Assembly (NCBI GenBank): GCA_002633005.1
Contig: NMRA01000104.1
Location: forward strand, 680,841 to 744,840
Reading direction: 5' to 3'
Length of the DNA stretch: 64,000 bases
Source: Phoronis australis
Taxonomy: Eukaryota > Phoronida > Phoronidae
Positions 12,501 through 27,500 of the stretch are shown in pieces. The notes beneath the pieces were generated by a model, which made no database searches, was not told the origin of the DNA, and saw nothing but the letters and a program-made list of their open reading frames with translations. The position numbers were made by a program, and so were the translations under genes. Numbering within the stretch: the stretch's first letter is position 1; every line of letters starts with the position of its first letter.

Positions 12501-15500
12501 TACAGAGGTAGACAAACCACTAAAAGTATATTAAATAAGACCAGAAACAAGACTCAACCCAAAGTAAATTGTCTCTCATTTTACTTGAATATTTTGTACA
12601 ATATTACTGAGTACAAGTGAAAATGAAAATCCACTTACTTGACACTGAATACATTGTTATGTCGGCCAGGTCTAAATTTGGTGGGTTGATCAGCTACTGG
12701 CAGCCTAGAGTTAGCCACTTGCACATAGTTGCTACTTCCGACAGCAAGGTACACATTGTGTGTATTGTGGTTAATGTATCCAAACCAAGCCGTGTATTCT
12801 TTGAAACCAGCCACAACACATTCCAGTAGGGGTTGTACAGACTCTCGTCCTCCTTCCCCATCTAAAGGATCTTTGTAAGTGCCATGACCTGAGATGCACT
12901 GTATTGTACAATGACCTTTTCCAACAAAATCTACAAGTAAACATTCGGCATAAGGTGGAGATGATTGGTTTTACAGACAAGTGATAGTTGCTATGGATAC
13001 CAAAATGGTTTATTCAATACAAAAATTGTTAATGAGATCATTAAATTAAATGTAGATATTAGTAAGTTACACAACAAGCAATAAAGCAGGGACCTGTTCC
13101 AAGAAAATTGACTAAGCTACGACAATCTTAAAATAAATTTTAGTTAATTTTAAGACAAAACTTAAATTTGTCTTAAGTCCGTTCCAAGAAAATGGTGTTA
13201 ACTATGATTTGAGTTTTTGACCTAAGTTTTGTCTTTAGTATAAGTAATTTCGCAAATATTTCAAAGTTTGAAGGTTGAAATAAATCTTAGACTTAGGTCA
13301 AAAATAAACTTTATTGGAACGGGCTCCAGGACAATCACACCAACGTGCCACTGTGCTCCATGCAGAACACAACATTGCTCATTACATCACAATCACACAA
13401 GCCACATTCAAGCAAGATGGAAAGGTGAGAGCCCAACCTGGGTGACAGGTGGTACAGTCAGGGGCACTCCAGCCAGGCTGGCACTCATTACAGCTTCCAC
13501 CTTGCCAGTGTCCATGGGTGTCATCGTCATAACACTGACATGAGGTGCCACCTAAAATGACAATGACTTCATACTAGTCAATAGATAACAAGGTTACCTG
13601 TTAGTGTTACTTAGGTTTATACATCATTTGAGCAACTACAAGAACAGTGGAGGCCATTACCAACATTATGATACTCAGTCAAAGCTGCACGATTCGCAAC
13701 AAACTACAAAATTACAAAGTACAGTGTTGTGAAACAAAGATTAAGCATTCAGCGTCTGGATATTGGACCTAGAGTTACCAGTAAATATCCAGTGTGTGGC
13801 TATACACACTACAAATGGTGTTGTAGTCATAAATACCTGGTGTAGAGCTATATCCATGGATACACAACACACTACAGGTGGTGTTGTAGCCAATGTAATT
13901 GTCTTCACACCGTTCACAGTCGTTGCCAACAAAGTTGGGCAGGCATCTTTCACAGGCAAGGCCATCAAAACCATGGCGACAAAAACACTTCGGAGCTGCG
14001 CTGTTTTCCGGCACAAGACAGGTACCTAATGATTGGATAGAAAACTTGTCTATTGAAACATAAAATGATATAAAAGCTACCACAAAGCTACTTTCCGTCA
14101 AAAAATTGTTTGACTTGACCATTTACAGTCATGAAACTGGTCTCAACTTACAAGTGATTTCTGTTCTAGGAAGGAACTGGTCGTTAGTCATTGCTTCAGA
14201 GCAGACTCAACAAGTTGGGTTGTCAAAAGACATGATTGTCATCGTGCACACAGGGACTTGAGCAATAACATTTTCATTATACAAAATGTCATATACAGTA
14301 GAGATAGGCCACCAAGCATGTATCACTCTCATTCAATGGGCATTTTGATAACAAGAAGAGTTGTGGTCACTGGAATCAGCTTGCATGATGCATTGTTAGT
14401 CAAGAGTAGCCCCACAATAGACATTAACTCAGGATCTACAAACTTACACACAAGACAGGATATCATGTGTTGCTGATAAATATCTCTCAGGCAAATATTG
14501 GCTACAGTATAGTTCATGAACAATAATTAAAAATGTGGCAGCAAGGCAACAGATGGATGGATGGAGGATGGCAAAGGATTGCCAGGCACTCAGTAATACA
14601 GTGTTTGGATGGCTGGAGGATGACGAAGAGTGGCCAGCCAATCAGTAATAGTGTTAGTCATTGCTTCAGAGGAGACTCAACAAGATGGGTTGTCAAAAGA
14701 CGTGATTGTCATTTTACACACAGGCATTCAGCAATACAGTGTTTTGATGGCTGGAAGATGACAAAGGGTGGCCACGCACTCAGCAATACAGTGTTTGGAT
14801 GGATGGAGGATGACAACGGATGGCCAGCCACTCAGCAATACAGTGTTTTGATGGCTGGAAGATGACAAAAGATAGCCAGCCACTCAGCAATACAATGTTT
14901 GGATGGCTGGGGGATGACAAAAGGTGACCAGTCACTCAACAATACAGTGTTTGGATGGGTGGAGGATGACAACGGATGGCCAGTCACTCAGCAATACAGT
15001 GTTTTGATGGCTGGAAGATGACAAAGGGTAGAGAGCCACTCAGCAATACAGTGTTTGGATGGATGGAGGATGACAATGGATGGCAAGGCAATCAGAAATG
15101 CAGTACATTTGAATGGAAGGAGGATATCAAAGAGTAGCCAGCCATTTGGCAATGCAATGTTTGGATAAAGATGGAGGATGGCAAAAGGTGGCCAGTTGTT
15201 CAGAGCTATCAACCATAAAATGTTAAGACTGATAAATTACAATGCATACAGTCAGAATTGCAATGCAAGTATGACTATTAATAAAACTTGGGGCTAAATT
15301 ATTATACAACCTCTTCTCTGCACTCCACGTACAAATACTTGCCTCTGCCATTGCAGTATGGTGTGCCAGGACAAACCAGTTGAGAACAGTTGTAAGACGT
15401 GAACCCAGGATTACACTGGCATACAGACATGTTGTTGATTCGTCTACAGGAGCCGCGATTAGAACAGTCAGGTTCACCTGCAGAAGGAGAGGAAGAATTA

Positions 15501-18500
15501 TTCAGGAAAACGTGTAATGGAATGTCCAGACGTGCGTTTCATAGATCTAGTTTCTAGCGAGAAAGCAAATGATCACCCCCAGCTACTTCAGAGATTCTTA
15601 AGTCTACGAAACTCTACCCTGGGAAGCACAATTTAGTTTCTTGCCAGAAAAGCAAAAACCTGCAAGACGTTGCAAGATATCGCCGTGTATTGCAAGTGAA
15701 GAATGTTATCACACTAGCTTCCTTAACAAGATTCCTACCTATACTATATTTTACAAAGGATTTCACATATTGATAGTTTGTCTCACTAGCATACAAACAA
15801 TTCATGTATAATATATAAGGTGATTTAAAAACAAAAAGTACCATCAGATAATTTTGTCACCAAGCAGAGTGTTTTAAGTAACTGGTTTTGAATCTTAAAT
15901 TTGTTGCTCATTTTGTTCCTTAAAAACATACCATTATACAGAATTATAGCTGCAATTACTGTACATAGGTTCAAAACCAAAACATATTGTTTAGAAGATT
16001 TACTGTTATAGACCATGAGCCAATGTTTCAGTATTCTGCATATACAAACACTATATTAAGCCTACTACTTAAACTCACCCGGGCAATCGAGCAGTTGACA
16101 GAGATCCCCAGTGTATCCCTCATTGCACACACATGTGCCTCCTGAACAAACGCCATGACCAGAACATTCTATGTCACAGCCTGGTCCCGAGTAACAACTG
16201 TCGCAGACACATTTCTGACTAAAGGGGGCACTCTCATAGCCATGAACACAAGGCAGTTGACATTGGTCTCCCATAGAGAGGCTGCAGTTGACACATCGAG
16301 GAGGGTCATAGTTCATCCCGTCACAGTCACCTACAGGAATTATAAAGAATGGGTTTATCAGCTTACATGCATACTCCTATCCACTTAACTGTATATGACT
16401 GAATGTTGAAGCACAGCTACTGAATGATGTGAGTAAAAATACAACAATCTAAGCATAATTTTTTCATTTCAGAACAACTCTATTTGCTGTCCTTTCACAA
16501 CGAAACTTACATCAAAATCTAGCAAGTCTACCTATGCGTAAATTGTTGTAACTCTGACATTCAAATGCCACTTACCTTGTCTAGTAAAAGAAACACAATC
16601 TGATGAATGTCATTTTCTTACATCATTCTCCCGCTTTAACAGTGCAAAGAAAGGTCCAACCCAAATTTCAAAACAGTACCCGTGTGAAACGCGTCAAGAG
16701 TTGTCTTTTAGGAGAATGACGATAACAAATTCGCTGAAGCAAAATTTCCTGAGAAATTTGGTTCGCTGATATTAAAGTAATTTTTTAAAACTACTGAGCA
16801 CAACCACTTCTGGCATTTTGTTATGAATTGTAAACAATGATATTGTGAAAAAGGAACTGTTGGATTAATGAATCAGAGTAAAAACAGAGACTGGTCACCA
16901 GATGGCGCCGCTCAATTTCAAAGTGTTCATATGATGACTCTAAGAACTTAATTGAAGAATGACAAACTAATGGCATTCTTTCGCGGCGGTAATGCACAAT
17001 TTAAATTAACTAAGAGAGTGTATAGTTATTAATGATGTTAAATTTGTGCAACATTTTGTTTTGCTCACTTTTTACCCAAATCATTGTAAACTTGTCAAAT
17101 ATACAGTTTTACTTCAAGGCTAGCACACTGCACTGCACACATTGCATTCTTAGGAGAAAATATCAATCATCATATTACTTAACCTTAAGAATGCTTGGCA
17201 TTGTTTCATTTTCATTAATACTAAGTCTTGTAAAACCACTGAAACCTTTGAAAAAACAATGCTCTACAATCCTCACCAACTGTCAAAGGTTGGGGGCAAG
17301 TTTGGAAGCTTGACCAACTCCACATGTACACAACGCATCATACCTCTTCCACTGCAATCAACAAGACCGGGACAGTCAGGCTGAGTGCATCCGGCACCCT
17401 TCCAACCATTGTAGCAGTAGCAGGCTTGCTGAGCAATGTCACAGATACCATGATGAGAACAACTGATCCTTGTACCTGGACACCCTTGCTCCTCACACTT
17501 CTCACCTGTGGACACAAATGTTTTCTAAAATACTGCACAGAGATGTAACAGTAGCAGGTGCCGTAAGTGATGTTACAAATACCATGACGAGAATAATTGA
17601 AACCTGCACATGAGAAGCCTTGCACTCCATACTTCTCACCAGTCAACACAAGGGGCCATCTAACATACAAAGAGGAGAAATGTCACAAAAATGTTTTTCT
17701 TTTCTCCACTTTGTGAGTGAGAGGACAAGAGAACAGAGGCCCGTTCCAAGAAACTGACTTAAGTTCATTTTTGACTTAAGTCTAAGATTTGTCTTAACTT
17801 CCAAACTTTGAAACTTTCACAACTGGAAAGTTAGTCAAAATTAAGACAAAATTTTTGTCATACATTTAAGTCAAACTTAAGATCTATTTCTTGAATTGGT
17901 TTTGAGACAATTTTTACTTTAATTATTTTAAAATTTACTGAAATTTTAAGATATGTCTTAGCTAAGTCAGTTTTCTTGGAACAGGCTGCAGTTTCATTCC
18001 CATATCCTTTAATCTGTAAAAATTCTCGCATTCCCACTAATTGAAATATTGGCAGTTTATACTATACTTGCTTCTCAGGGACATACCCCAAGAATTTGCA
18101 TTATGTTTTGGATTCATGAACGACCACTTAACTGTAAGAAGCAGTTTGGCCAACTCATGTAGTATAGCCAAGCATCCCAATACACTCTTCATCCTGATTA
18201 GTGACTTATTGCCTGATATTCAGTGGCTTTGTAGCACTCTGGTGCTAAGAAATCTGCACGTGACTAATTGTACAGATGAACATTGGCCTACTTACCCCAC
18301 CATGCTGTGTCACAGTGACAAGACCCATTAACACATCGACCATGATTGCTGCACTCTAAGTCACATGCGGGGCCAGAGAAACAGGCACTGCACGCACAAG
18401 TAAAGTCAACTTCTGGTATTCCCCTCACACATTTCAGGTCACATGCTAGACCCATCCAGCCTTCGTCACACTGGCTACACACGGGCAGGTCGCCGGATGC

Positions 18501-21500
18501 ATTACAGAACCCATGTCCACTGCAGCTGGGCTCTCCTGGGCAGTCGGCAACATGGCAGCCACTTCCCTCCCAACCACTGTCACAAATACACTGCCACTGT
18601 GACCTGTCACAGTAGCCATGGTTAGAACATTGACTGCCCTTGCCTGGGCAGCCCCTGTCAGTGCAGTGTGTTCCCCACCAGCCAGGGTTCAGTCCGTTAG
18701 CATCAGTACAGCTACACGTTCCATTGACACATACACCATGACTTCCACACAACTGTTGACAGCTGTGTCCATGGTGACAGTCGTCATGGCAAACACATCT
18801 GTAGCTGTCCATAGGAACTTGGAGACCGTTGCATGGTACCTCACATGCGTATCCCATCCAGCCTACATCACAGTTCGAGCAGTAAGGGATCACCTTATCA
18901 GTTGCACAAGTACCACGATTGTTACAGTCTCGTGGACAGTCAGGTATCTGACATCCAACACCTTTCCATCCTTCATTACAGAGACAGGATCCCAATGCCG
19001 CATTACAAGACCCATGTCCTGAACAGTCAAGACCAAAGTTACCAGGACATCCTGGTTCATCACAAAACTGACCGCGGCCAGATAGGAAAGCACACAAGCA
19101 GGTGCCATTAGCAGTGCAGGTTCCTGTTCCAGAGCAGATCTTATCACACTCGTAGCCATGAGCACATGGCGCACAAGTACAGTTACCGTCCACCAGAGAA
19201 CCATGCATACAGTTGTATTCACACGATATTCCAAAGTAATTGTTGTCACACAGACATTCCGGAATATCCAGTGGTTGGCACGTCCCATGGCCATTACAGT
19301 TCTTTGGACAAGTAGGAATGTGGCAGCCAATACCTGTCCATCCACTATCGCAGTAACAGACACCAGTTTGAACATTACAGCTACCATGAGCAGAGCAGTC
19401 TGAACCATGTCCTGGACATCCCTTTATATCACAGTACTGGCCTCTCCACCCATCAAAGCCACAGTCACAAATGCCATTTTGACAGTCTTGACTTCTGTCT
19501 GAGCAGAACTTGTCACAAGCTGGTCCATTATAGCACTCATCACAATGGCATATCCAAGTTCCATTATCAAACCTTTCAGAGCGCCCATGCACACACCGTA
19601 GTTCACAGCCATCTCCAATGAATGGAGCCGTGCAGTTGACACACCGGGGTTCACCATCAGGGGGTGCCACACACTGCCCAATAAGCCTACAGTCAGGATC
19701 CCCTGGGCAGTCTGGTATGTGACAAGCCTTCCCTCGCCAGCCTGGTGAACAGTCACAGGTCTTGGTGCCTAGATTACACGTACCATGATTCATGCAGTCG
19801 TATGGAAAGCCTGGACAACCACCAACATCACATTTATCTCCCTTGTAACCTTCCAGGAAGTTACACAGACATGTTCCTTCCTGTGTACACACACCATGAC
19901 CAGAGCATTGCTCATGGCAACCAATGCCTGTGTAACACACAGGGTCACAGATGCAGCCTTGTTCAGTACCATTGTTTCTGCCATTTACACACGGTATATC
20001 ACAAGCTGGTCCAGCCCACTTAACGGAACATGAACAACGTTTGGTACCATCAGCTCTTCCTATGCAGATGCCATTGCCTATGAAATTAAAGTGAGATATT
20101 TTCAATTAGTGACGGGTCAATGATCGATTAAGGTGATCAATTTGCAGTTCAATGTCAAGTGCTCAAACTTGATTTCCCAATCAATTTATCATATACGGAC
20201 TACATTATTTATAAACTGTGAAACAGCACATCACTTTAGCATCCATTTTTTAATCCCAGCCAATTAAGTGTAGATTATCTCACCAGAGCAGATAGGAGTT
20301 CCGGGGCAGTCAGCTACAGCACAGTTGAGCCCAGTCCAGCCAGGATAACAGCTGCACATCTGTGTGGCTGAGTTACAAGATCCATGCCCACTACAGGGGC
20401 TACCATTACCAAATGGGCAAGAACTCTCTTCACACTTGGGACCACTCCCAACATCTTCTCCTGTGAATTGATGCAAAATATATATCAAAACAGTTACCGG
20501 GTAACTCACAATCATTCTGAAGTTGTTAAGAAGTGTGAAATAAGAACAATGCTGGGGTGTTCAGATGTACCCACAGTGCCTTGCATAGGGACAACTAGGC
20601 TGTGCTTCAGTAGACAAATCGGCCCGAAAATCAAATGATGTTGGTGCATTGTCATCATATATATATATACCTCCGAGACAAATTTCACAAGATTAAAATC
20701 AGTGAATCATTTCTCTAGAGATCATCTGGAAATGCCCTTCTCAAAACAAAAACTGTGCCAAGTTTTATTGAAATCCATCAGTTGGTTCTCGAGATATCAT
20801 CCGGAAACACTCTTCCCCAAAATTGCCACTATGAGGCGTTCCTTTGGCCAAATCTGCCCGAAAATAAAGTGGTGCTGGCGCATTCTCATAATATATCTCT
20901 ATGTTTATCCGTTAATCAGTTCTCTAAGATACGATGCGGACACAATCTTCCCTCAAATAACCCTTGCAAAGCCCCTTGTCGAGAACAAAATGGCCGCTAG
21001 GAGATGCTGAATGGTTGAATCCGTCCAAAAATTTAATGAGGCCAGCTCACTGATATCAAAATAACTTAAGTTAGTGTCAAGTTTCATTGAAATCCATTTA
21101 TCTGTTCCCACATTACCAGCAATTCATAAACTAGGTCATCCGCCAGGTTCTCTGCGTAAACTAGGTCATCCTTATGGACCAGTTAGCGCTTCACTCTCCG
21201 CGTGTCTACTGGAGAGAAGCACCCAGGAAGGTTGTTCTACATTTTGTAGCCCAAAATTACCAAAGTTCAAATATATTCCGTCGAAAAGGAAAGACAAAAC
21301 ATAGCATTACAGATGTCTGGCCAATATCATGAGTCACTACTCGTAAGCAAATCAAAGCTGTCCTTACTCGTTGCCTTATCTCGCACTACCCGTCAATCGA
21401 CTAGTTTTCAGTTCGCAATGCGACAATACAATCCTCATAAATTCAACTTGTAATGACCCCTTTCAATTTTAAACCATGCCCGAAGTACTCGGAAACAAAT

Positions 21501-24500
21501 TATTGTTAGGTACAACGAGTTTTTTTTCTCTGAAGTGGATCGTAAACACCTCAGGTGACTGATCGAGTTTTATGCACATAGCTACTTTGGCCTAGAGCTG
21601 AATTCTTAGCTCCCATGCTATGGGCTGGGCCGGTCAAGGGCTAATCCCTGTTGTACGCCTTACTTAAGCATTGGAATCAAACTGTTATATATAGAGAAAA
21701 CGTTTATTAGTATACTGGTGTGAATATTATCAGTGATTTAACCAAAAACTTCGAATTGACTAGACCCACTAATGATAGTCTATGACGATAAACTGATATC
21801 AAAAGGCCAAAATTGGCAATTTTCGGCGACCCCATGTTAAATACAAAATTTTGTGTAATTTTCTTCAAAATTCTACATTTCAATCTTGATTATACTGACA
21901 TCTGTTGGGTCTATCGGCAACTAACCGCACATGAAAGGCTTGGTCGAAAATTATCGTTTTCTCACATGCACTTTCGGGTTTTTAGCGGCGATTCCACTGA
22001 TCGAAGCGACAAAATAAGCCAAAACTTTGGCCATACCATGTTAAACATAAAATTTTTTCCAATTTTGCTGAAACTTGGCCACGTTTTTAACAAAATACTT
22101 ATCTATGTTATGTGCTATCGGCAAATGTGATTGATTCATAAATAAGACCCTCACGCTGTGTTTTCTGCGAATCCTATGTATTCTGAAGGGGGCTAACTGA
22201 GTGATTTTCGCGCATGCGCAATTCACGGTTTCAATATTGCTGGTAATGAAGATATCACTCGGAAATGCTTTTTCCCAAAAATAAAGAAAAAGACAAGCCC
22301 CCTGAGCCCAGAGGGTGGGGGAGATTAAAAAGTGGCACAAACCAATCTAATAAAGATGCTCTACAAATTTCATCAAAATCCGACTAGGAGTTTTTGAAGT
22401 ATCGAGCAGACACCCCGGAAACCTTAAAACTAGATGCTCAGACAAAGTGACAACAATATGCGACCTCATATAATTTTTTGTCCCATACACATGCAGGAAA
22501 GACAAAATTTCTCCTCCATAAACTACAATAAATTTCTCACAAAAAAGAAAGCTCATGCAATTGATGAGGGAAGAAAGTTTTCAATATGGATAACCAATAA
22601 CGATGATACTTTAACATTGAATGCTTTATGCAGTCAACTAAGTCTAGTCAGCATGTGATAATTGAACCAGGTTTATGTATTTCTTTGTGCGTACCAATGC
22701 CTATGAAACACTTGCAGGTGGTTCCATCAGGACTGCACTTGCCCCGTCCAGAACATTCCACGTCACATCCAGCCCCCGTGTGGCAGCCATCGCAAACACA
22801 GCTTCCATCAGCAGCACGATGACCATAAACACATGGTAGGCTACAGTCATCACCCGTCCATTTCTGTTAGTTAAGCATAAAGTCATCAGTCAAATGAAGT
22901 TCAGTGTAGTGTAACGGCCATGCTTAGTAAATCATTATACAAGTGTTACTAACCATCATTTATGAGCAAGGAATGAACTTGGGATTGACAATTTAAAGTA
23001 TACCGAAATTTTGGGGAATGCTGCTAACTATCTAATTAGCCACGTGAATGACAAAATGTACACGTTTTGTTTTTCCATCACGTAAACATATTCCATTGCC
23101 TGTGCTCCACATTTTCGCGTTACTTTAAGGAAGTTTCGCATATTGGTGAGATGCTAGGTTTTGCATGGATGCGATGACATGGCTTTCAGTCACACTGTGA
23201 CACTTTTTGTCTTTCCATGGGAGAAGGCACTTGGCAGGAAATGGCACAAGTTTATAAATGGTGCTAGAATATGGGAGCAGTCAGTTGAAGATGCCATACT
23301 TGGAAAATTGGTTGCTCTGCAGTGATTAGATCAACAAGTCTTGCTCTGATGAGAGTAATGTGTGACACTTTTGGTTTCACCTTTTAAAATGTAAGTTTAA
23401 AATAATTATTGACATAACTTTTAATAGAAATAAAGATTTCATAATTATATTTTCAGTCCTAGATCGGCCTGGGGTTGCGTTTCACACAGAGAGCAATGGA
23501 CTCAGTAGAGTATCAACATGTGCAGCTCTGATTGGTAGCAGATTCGCACAGTGTGAAAGTGGCTTAACACTGTTGCTAAGGATTTCATCATGTGAATCAA
23601 GAGACAATCATTGTACAGTTGTTACCACTACTTGCAAAACAAAGCCCAAATTTGCAACTTTTATTTTGCTTCATATCATACCTTGTTTAAGTTTATGTAG
23701 GACATTATCAACAAGTGGTGTATTCAGCCACATCTGTACAAAATTGCAAGTTTCAACTCAGTATATTTTCTGAGAGCAGAAAGCCTCGTACAATTCGACT
23801 GTTGATGTTTTATCAATCTGCCATAAATTGGTTCAAGTGACTAAGTCTTTCAATTCTTGAAATGTTTTTATCAAAAAAGAAAAGAATATTCATAGCAAAA
23901 CAACGATGTCAATAACATGGGATTGATAAAATTAATTTTACATAAATGTCCAAGATAAAACCTCAAAAGCATACTTCATTTAATAATTTCATGTTCGTTT
24001 TTTGCAACTTTCAAAGTCACAAAGTCATATATTTGATGGCTTCTTACACACAACCGTAACATTTTACTTTAAAAATTGTGTAGAACAGCACATCAAATAT
24101 ATTATCTGAAAATTTCATATTATTAAGAACCCAATCTGCCATTCCTGAAATATGATGTTGCAAAGTTAGCCAAATTTAGACATTTTTCTATGGTCCTTAA
24201 CTCCAGGTGAATTAAATTCTAAAAGTGCACTGTGAAGATTTTTGAGCTTTCTGATGGTATACAACACTCATTAATGCACCATGATAGTAAAATGCAACAA
24301 TGTTTATTAATTCATTATTTCATGACCTAATAATAATCACTTCAAGGATGCCAAATCTTGCCCAAATGAACCCAGTGATTTATATTCATCTCTCACTGGA
24401 AGTACCTCAAGTTTTTTACTCAATAAGCGGATTTCATATTGACTGAAACAGGAAGTTTTACAGAACATTCAAAACATTTTACTAATAAGACAATGTCTGC

Positions 24501-27500
24501 TTACATCATTACAATGACAGACTGGCCTGTCTACATCAGTAACTACAGCGCAGGTACCACGTCCAGAACAGTCAGGGGTCCCCGGACAGTCAGGCACATG
24601 GCATCCATCACCAGTCCAACCTGCAGGTCAAATAGAGTGTCCTGAGTCTCAACATTGACAGCTGATGGAAAGGGAAAAGTGTCTTGAAGACGAGGCATTT
24701 GATTTAATAGCCGCAGCAAAATTAGGTCATCATCCAGTGAAGCAATGACTGAGTCATGACGCATAAAATGGGGCAAATAAACACATCATATAAGATCAAT
24801 GACTACATTTGTTACGAAGGTCACATTTCTTGAATAACGTACCATGCGACACTAGTGAAGGTTTACATTAATTACAAAAGCGTAATATTGGGCACCGTAT
24901 AAACAGGAAACATGTTGGGCATCTCACAATAAAACTAAAGACTTTTTTGGCAAAAAATCAATGATTCCTGGTTACCTGGGAAACAAGTGCAAACTTGGGT
25001 CTCAGTACTACAACTTCCATGTCCAGAGCAGTCTCTGTTGTTGCCAGGGCAACCCTTGACCTCGCACTTTGAACCTCGCCATCCACTGTCGCATGAGCAT
25101 CTGACATTGTTGGAACACTGGCCGTGACCAGAGCACTCACTGGTACAGCCTCTGCCAGAGAAACATGGACGACACTTGCACAGTCCACTGTTTGGAGGAT
25201 CCTGGAATAGTATGAATAATGCTGTCACAAATTTCAAGTCGTCTATCATACTGAAAATAATTCTTTACAGACTGCAAATAATTAAATTCTTCAAGAAACA
25301 TGACAAACTGCAACATACAAGAAACAAAAAAGTTTAAAACATATTAAAACAAGATGTTTGTCAAAGAAAATGTCTACCTGAACGCCATAGGTACATGGAT
25401 CGTTGCAGTCAGCACCCATCCAACCTTGTAGACAGTCAACACATATAGGAGGGTCATGTAGCTTGTTACACCTGCCTCTACCAAAGCAGTCAGGGGAGCC
25501 GGGACAGTCTGGGACATTACATCCCAGGCCCTCCCAGCCAGGGAAGCAAGTGCACTCGTGTCTGGCAGCATTACATTCACCATTACCGGAGCAGTCTTTA
25601 TTGTAGTCGCCAGGGCAACCGGGTCTGTCACACAAACTACCTCTCCAGCCTGACAAAGAAACAATCATGATCTTATTACGAACATAGCCAGTGATAACAG
25701 TGAATGAAATGGATGACTCGGGGTATCTTAGTGTATTACCATGGAAATATAAGTAAGAATTTTATCCTACAGTTTTCTTACACGCCATATGTTGGTCACA
25801 TCACGTGACCAGTAGTCAAAGTCTGAAAAGATCACAGTCCCCACCTGGGCTCCAACCTCAGACTTTCTGCTAAGCCTGAAGATGCTTTAGTCCATTGAGT
25901 AATCGGGGCCACCAATCGATTACAGATATTCAATCAGACATATAGGAGGCTTGTAACCAACATATGGAAAGTAAGAAGACCTAGTAATAATTCTAAATCA
26001 TACAATACTGATGACCTGGTCTACTAGAACGCAATTACATCGCGAAAATAGTTTACTAACTGGTCACAACAAACATCATACAACTCCTGCATAGGACTGA
26101 TCCAAGTCACACATTGCTACTATGTCAATGCAGAGGATTCAAACACAAAGTCGTGTTCAATCAAATGTGTATTAATAACAATTTACTACCAAACTATACT
26201 ACTTGCTTACAGTACAGCTCTATTATAAACAAATTTTAATTCAACAAACACCCCTGAAGATAGGCTAATAGCCTTGTTAGCTGTCCCACTAATACAGAAC
26301 AATAAATAAACTTATACACTTAACTTAAAGGCAAAAGTCATTAAAAACATCCTTTCCATGTCAATGTTTTCAAAGCCTTACACTGATATTCCTCCAGATT
26401 TGTTATAAATAACCTCACCTTCCTCACAGACACAGACTCCATTGACCACCTGTCCATGGTATGAACAGGGTACGTCACATTCAGTGCCCACCCAGCCTGG
26501 ATCACAGGTACAGTTGTTGCTGCCTGGGGGGAACTGGGTACCATGGAGACATCGAAGTTCACACGCATCTCCCTGGTAACCATTGTAGCATATACACCTT
26601 GGTGGCTCATAAGTAGAGCTACAGACACCATTATCTGAGGGAACAAACAAGTCAGCATGGCTTAACCATCAGGGCAGTCAGGTCAATAATCACTTACAGA
26701 AAAGAGAAGGCCCAATAACAGTTCTACATACTAATAAAAACACAATGGGCCAATTCACTGCTCTAACAGCAGAAAGGACAACTGAGAGTCACTGAATAGA
26801 TAGCCAGAGGTATATCACTGGCTACAGGTCTGTCACCGACCACAGGCTTGTCACTGGCAAGAGAAAGCTCGGAGGTAATTGAGTGCCGAGTATTGAATCA
26901 AACTGAATAATTATTCTAATCAATTACCGGAGCAAATGGACCCAACACACTCATGGGCTGGTAAATCATTCTAAATGTAAAAAGTACAGCTATGCAAAGC
27001 AACACACTCAAAAAATTTTCAAAACAGTAATACAAACAGGATGTTAACACACTGCAAACTTCTCGGCACATCAAAGACTTCATGGTCGAACCACACAATG
27101 AAGTGAGCTTATTGCTATTCGTGGGCTCAGCTAATGTGTATTAAATGAGATGACTCTGATCGTAACCAACGTGCCTGTTTAGTGTACTAGTATCAATTAA
27201 AAAAAAACAACCAAAATGTTAAAATTGAAAAGTAAATATTAGCCGCCTTTGAATTTTTAAAATCGGTGCATTATAAAAGAAATTGTAGTGAATAATGTGT
27301 TTTCATCAGCAGTGCAGCTGAGCCACGCAAATTGATTAATGAAAATGTTTTTATTAATTCTTCTTTACTTGAGTTGAAAAATTTTACTATTCTGCCATAT
27401 CGTGTTCTAATTTGAAGAAGCTTAAATTTACAGTTCTAATAAAAATGCCACAGCAGATAACCACCTCTGACATGAACGTGATGTAGATATCATTTGGCAT

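Noticed and set aside
14545-15205. CRISPR-like array
   Set aside because: Units are contiguous, without unique spacers, in an animal intron. It is a minisatellite.
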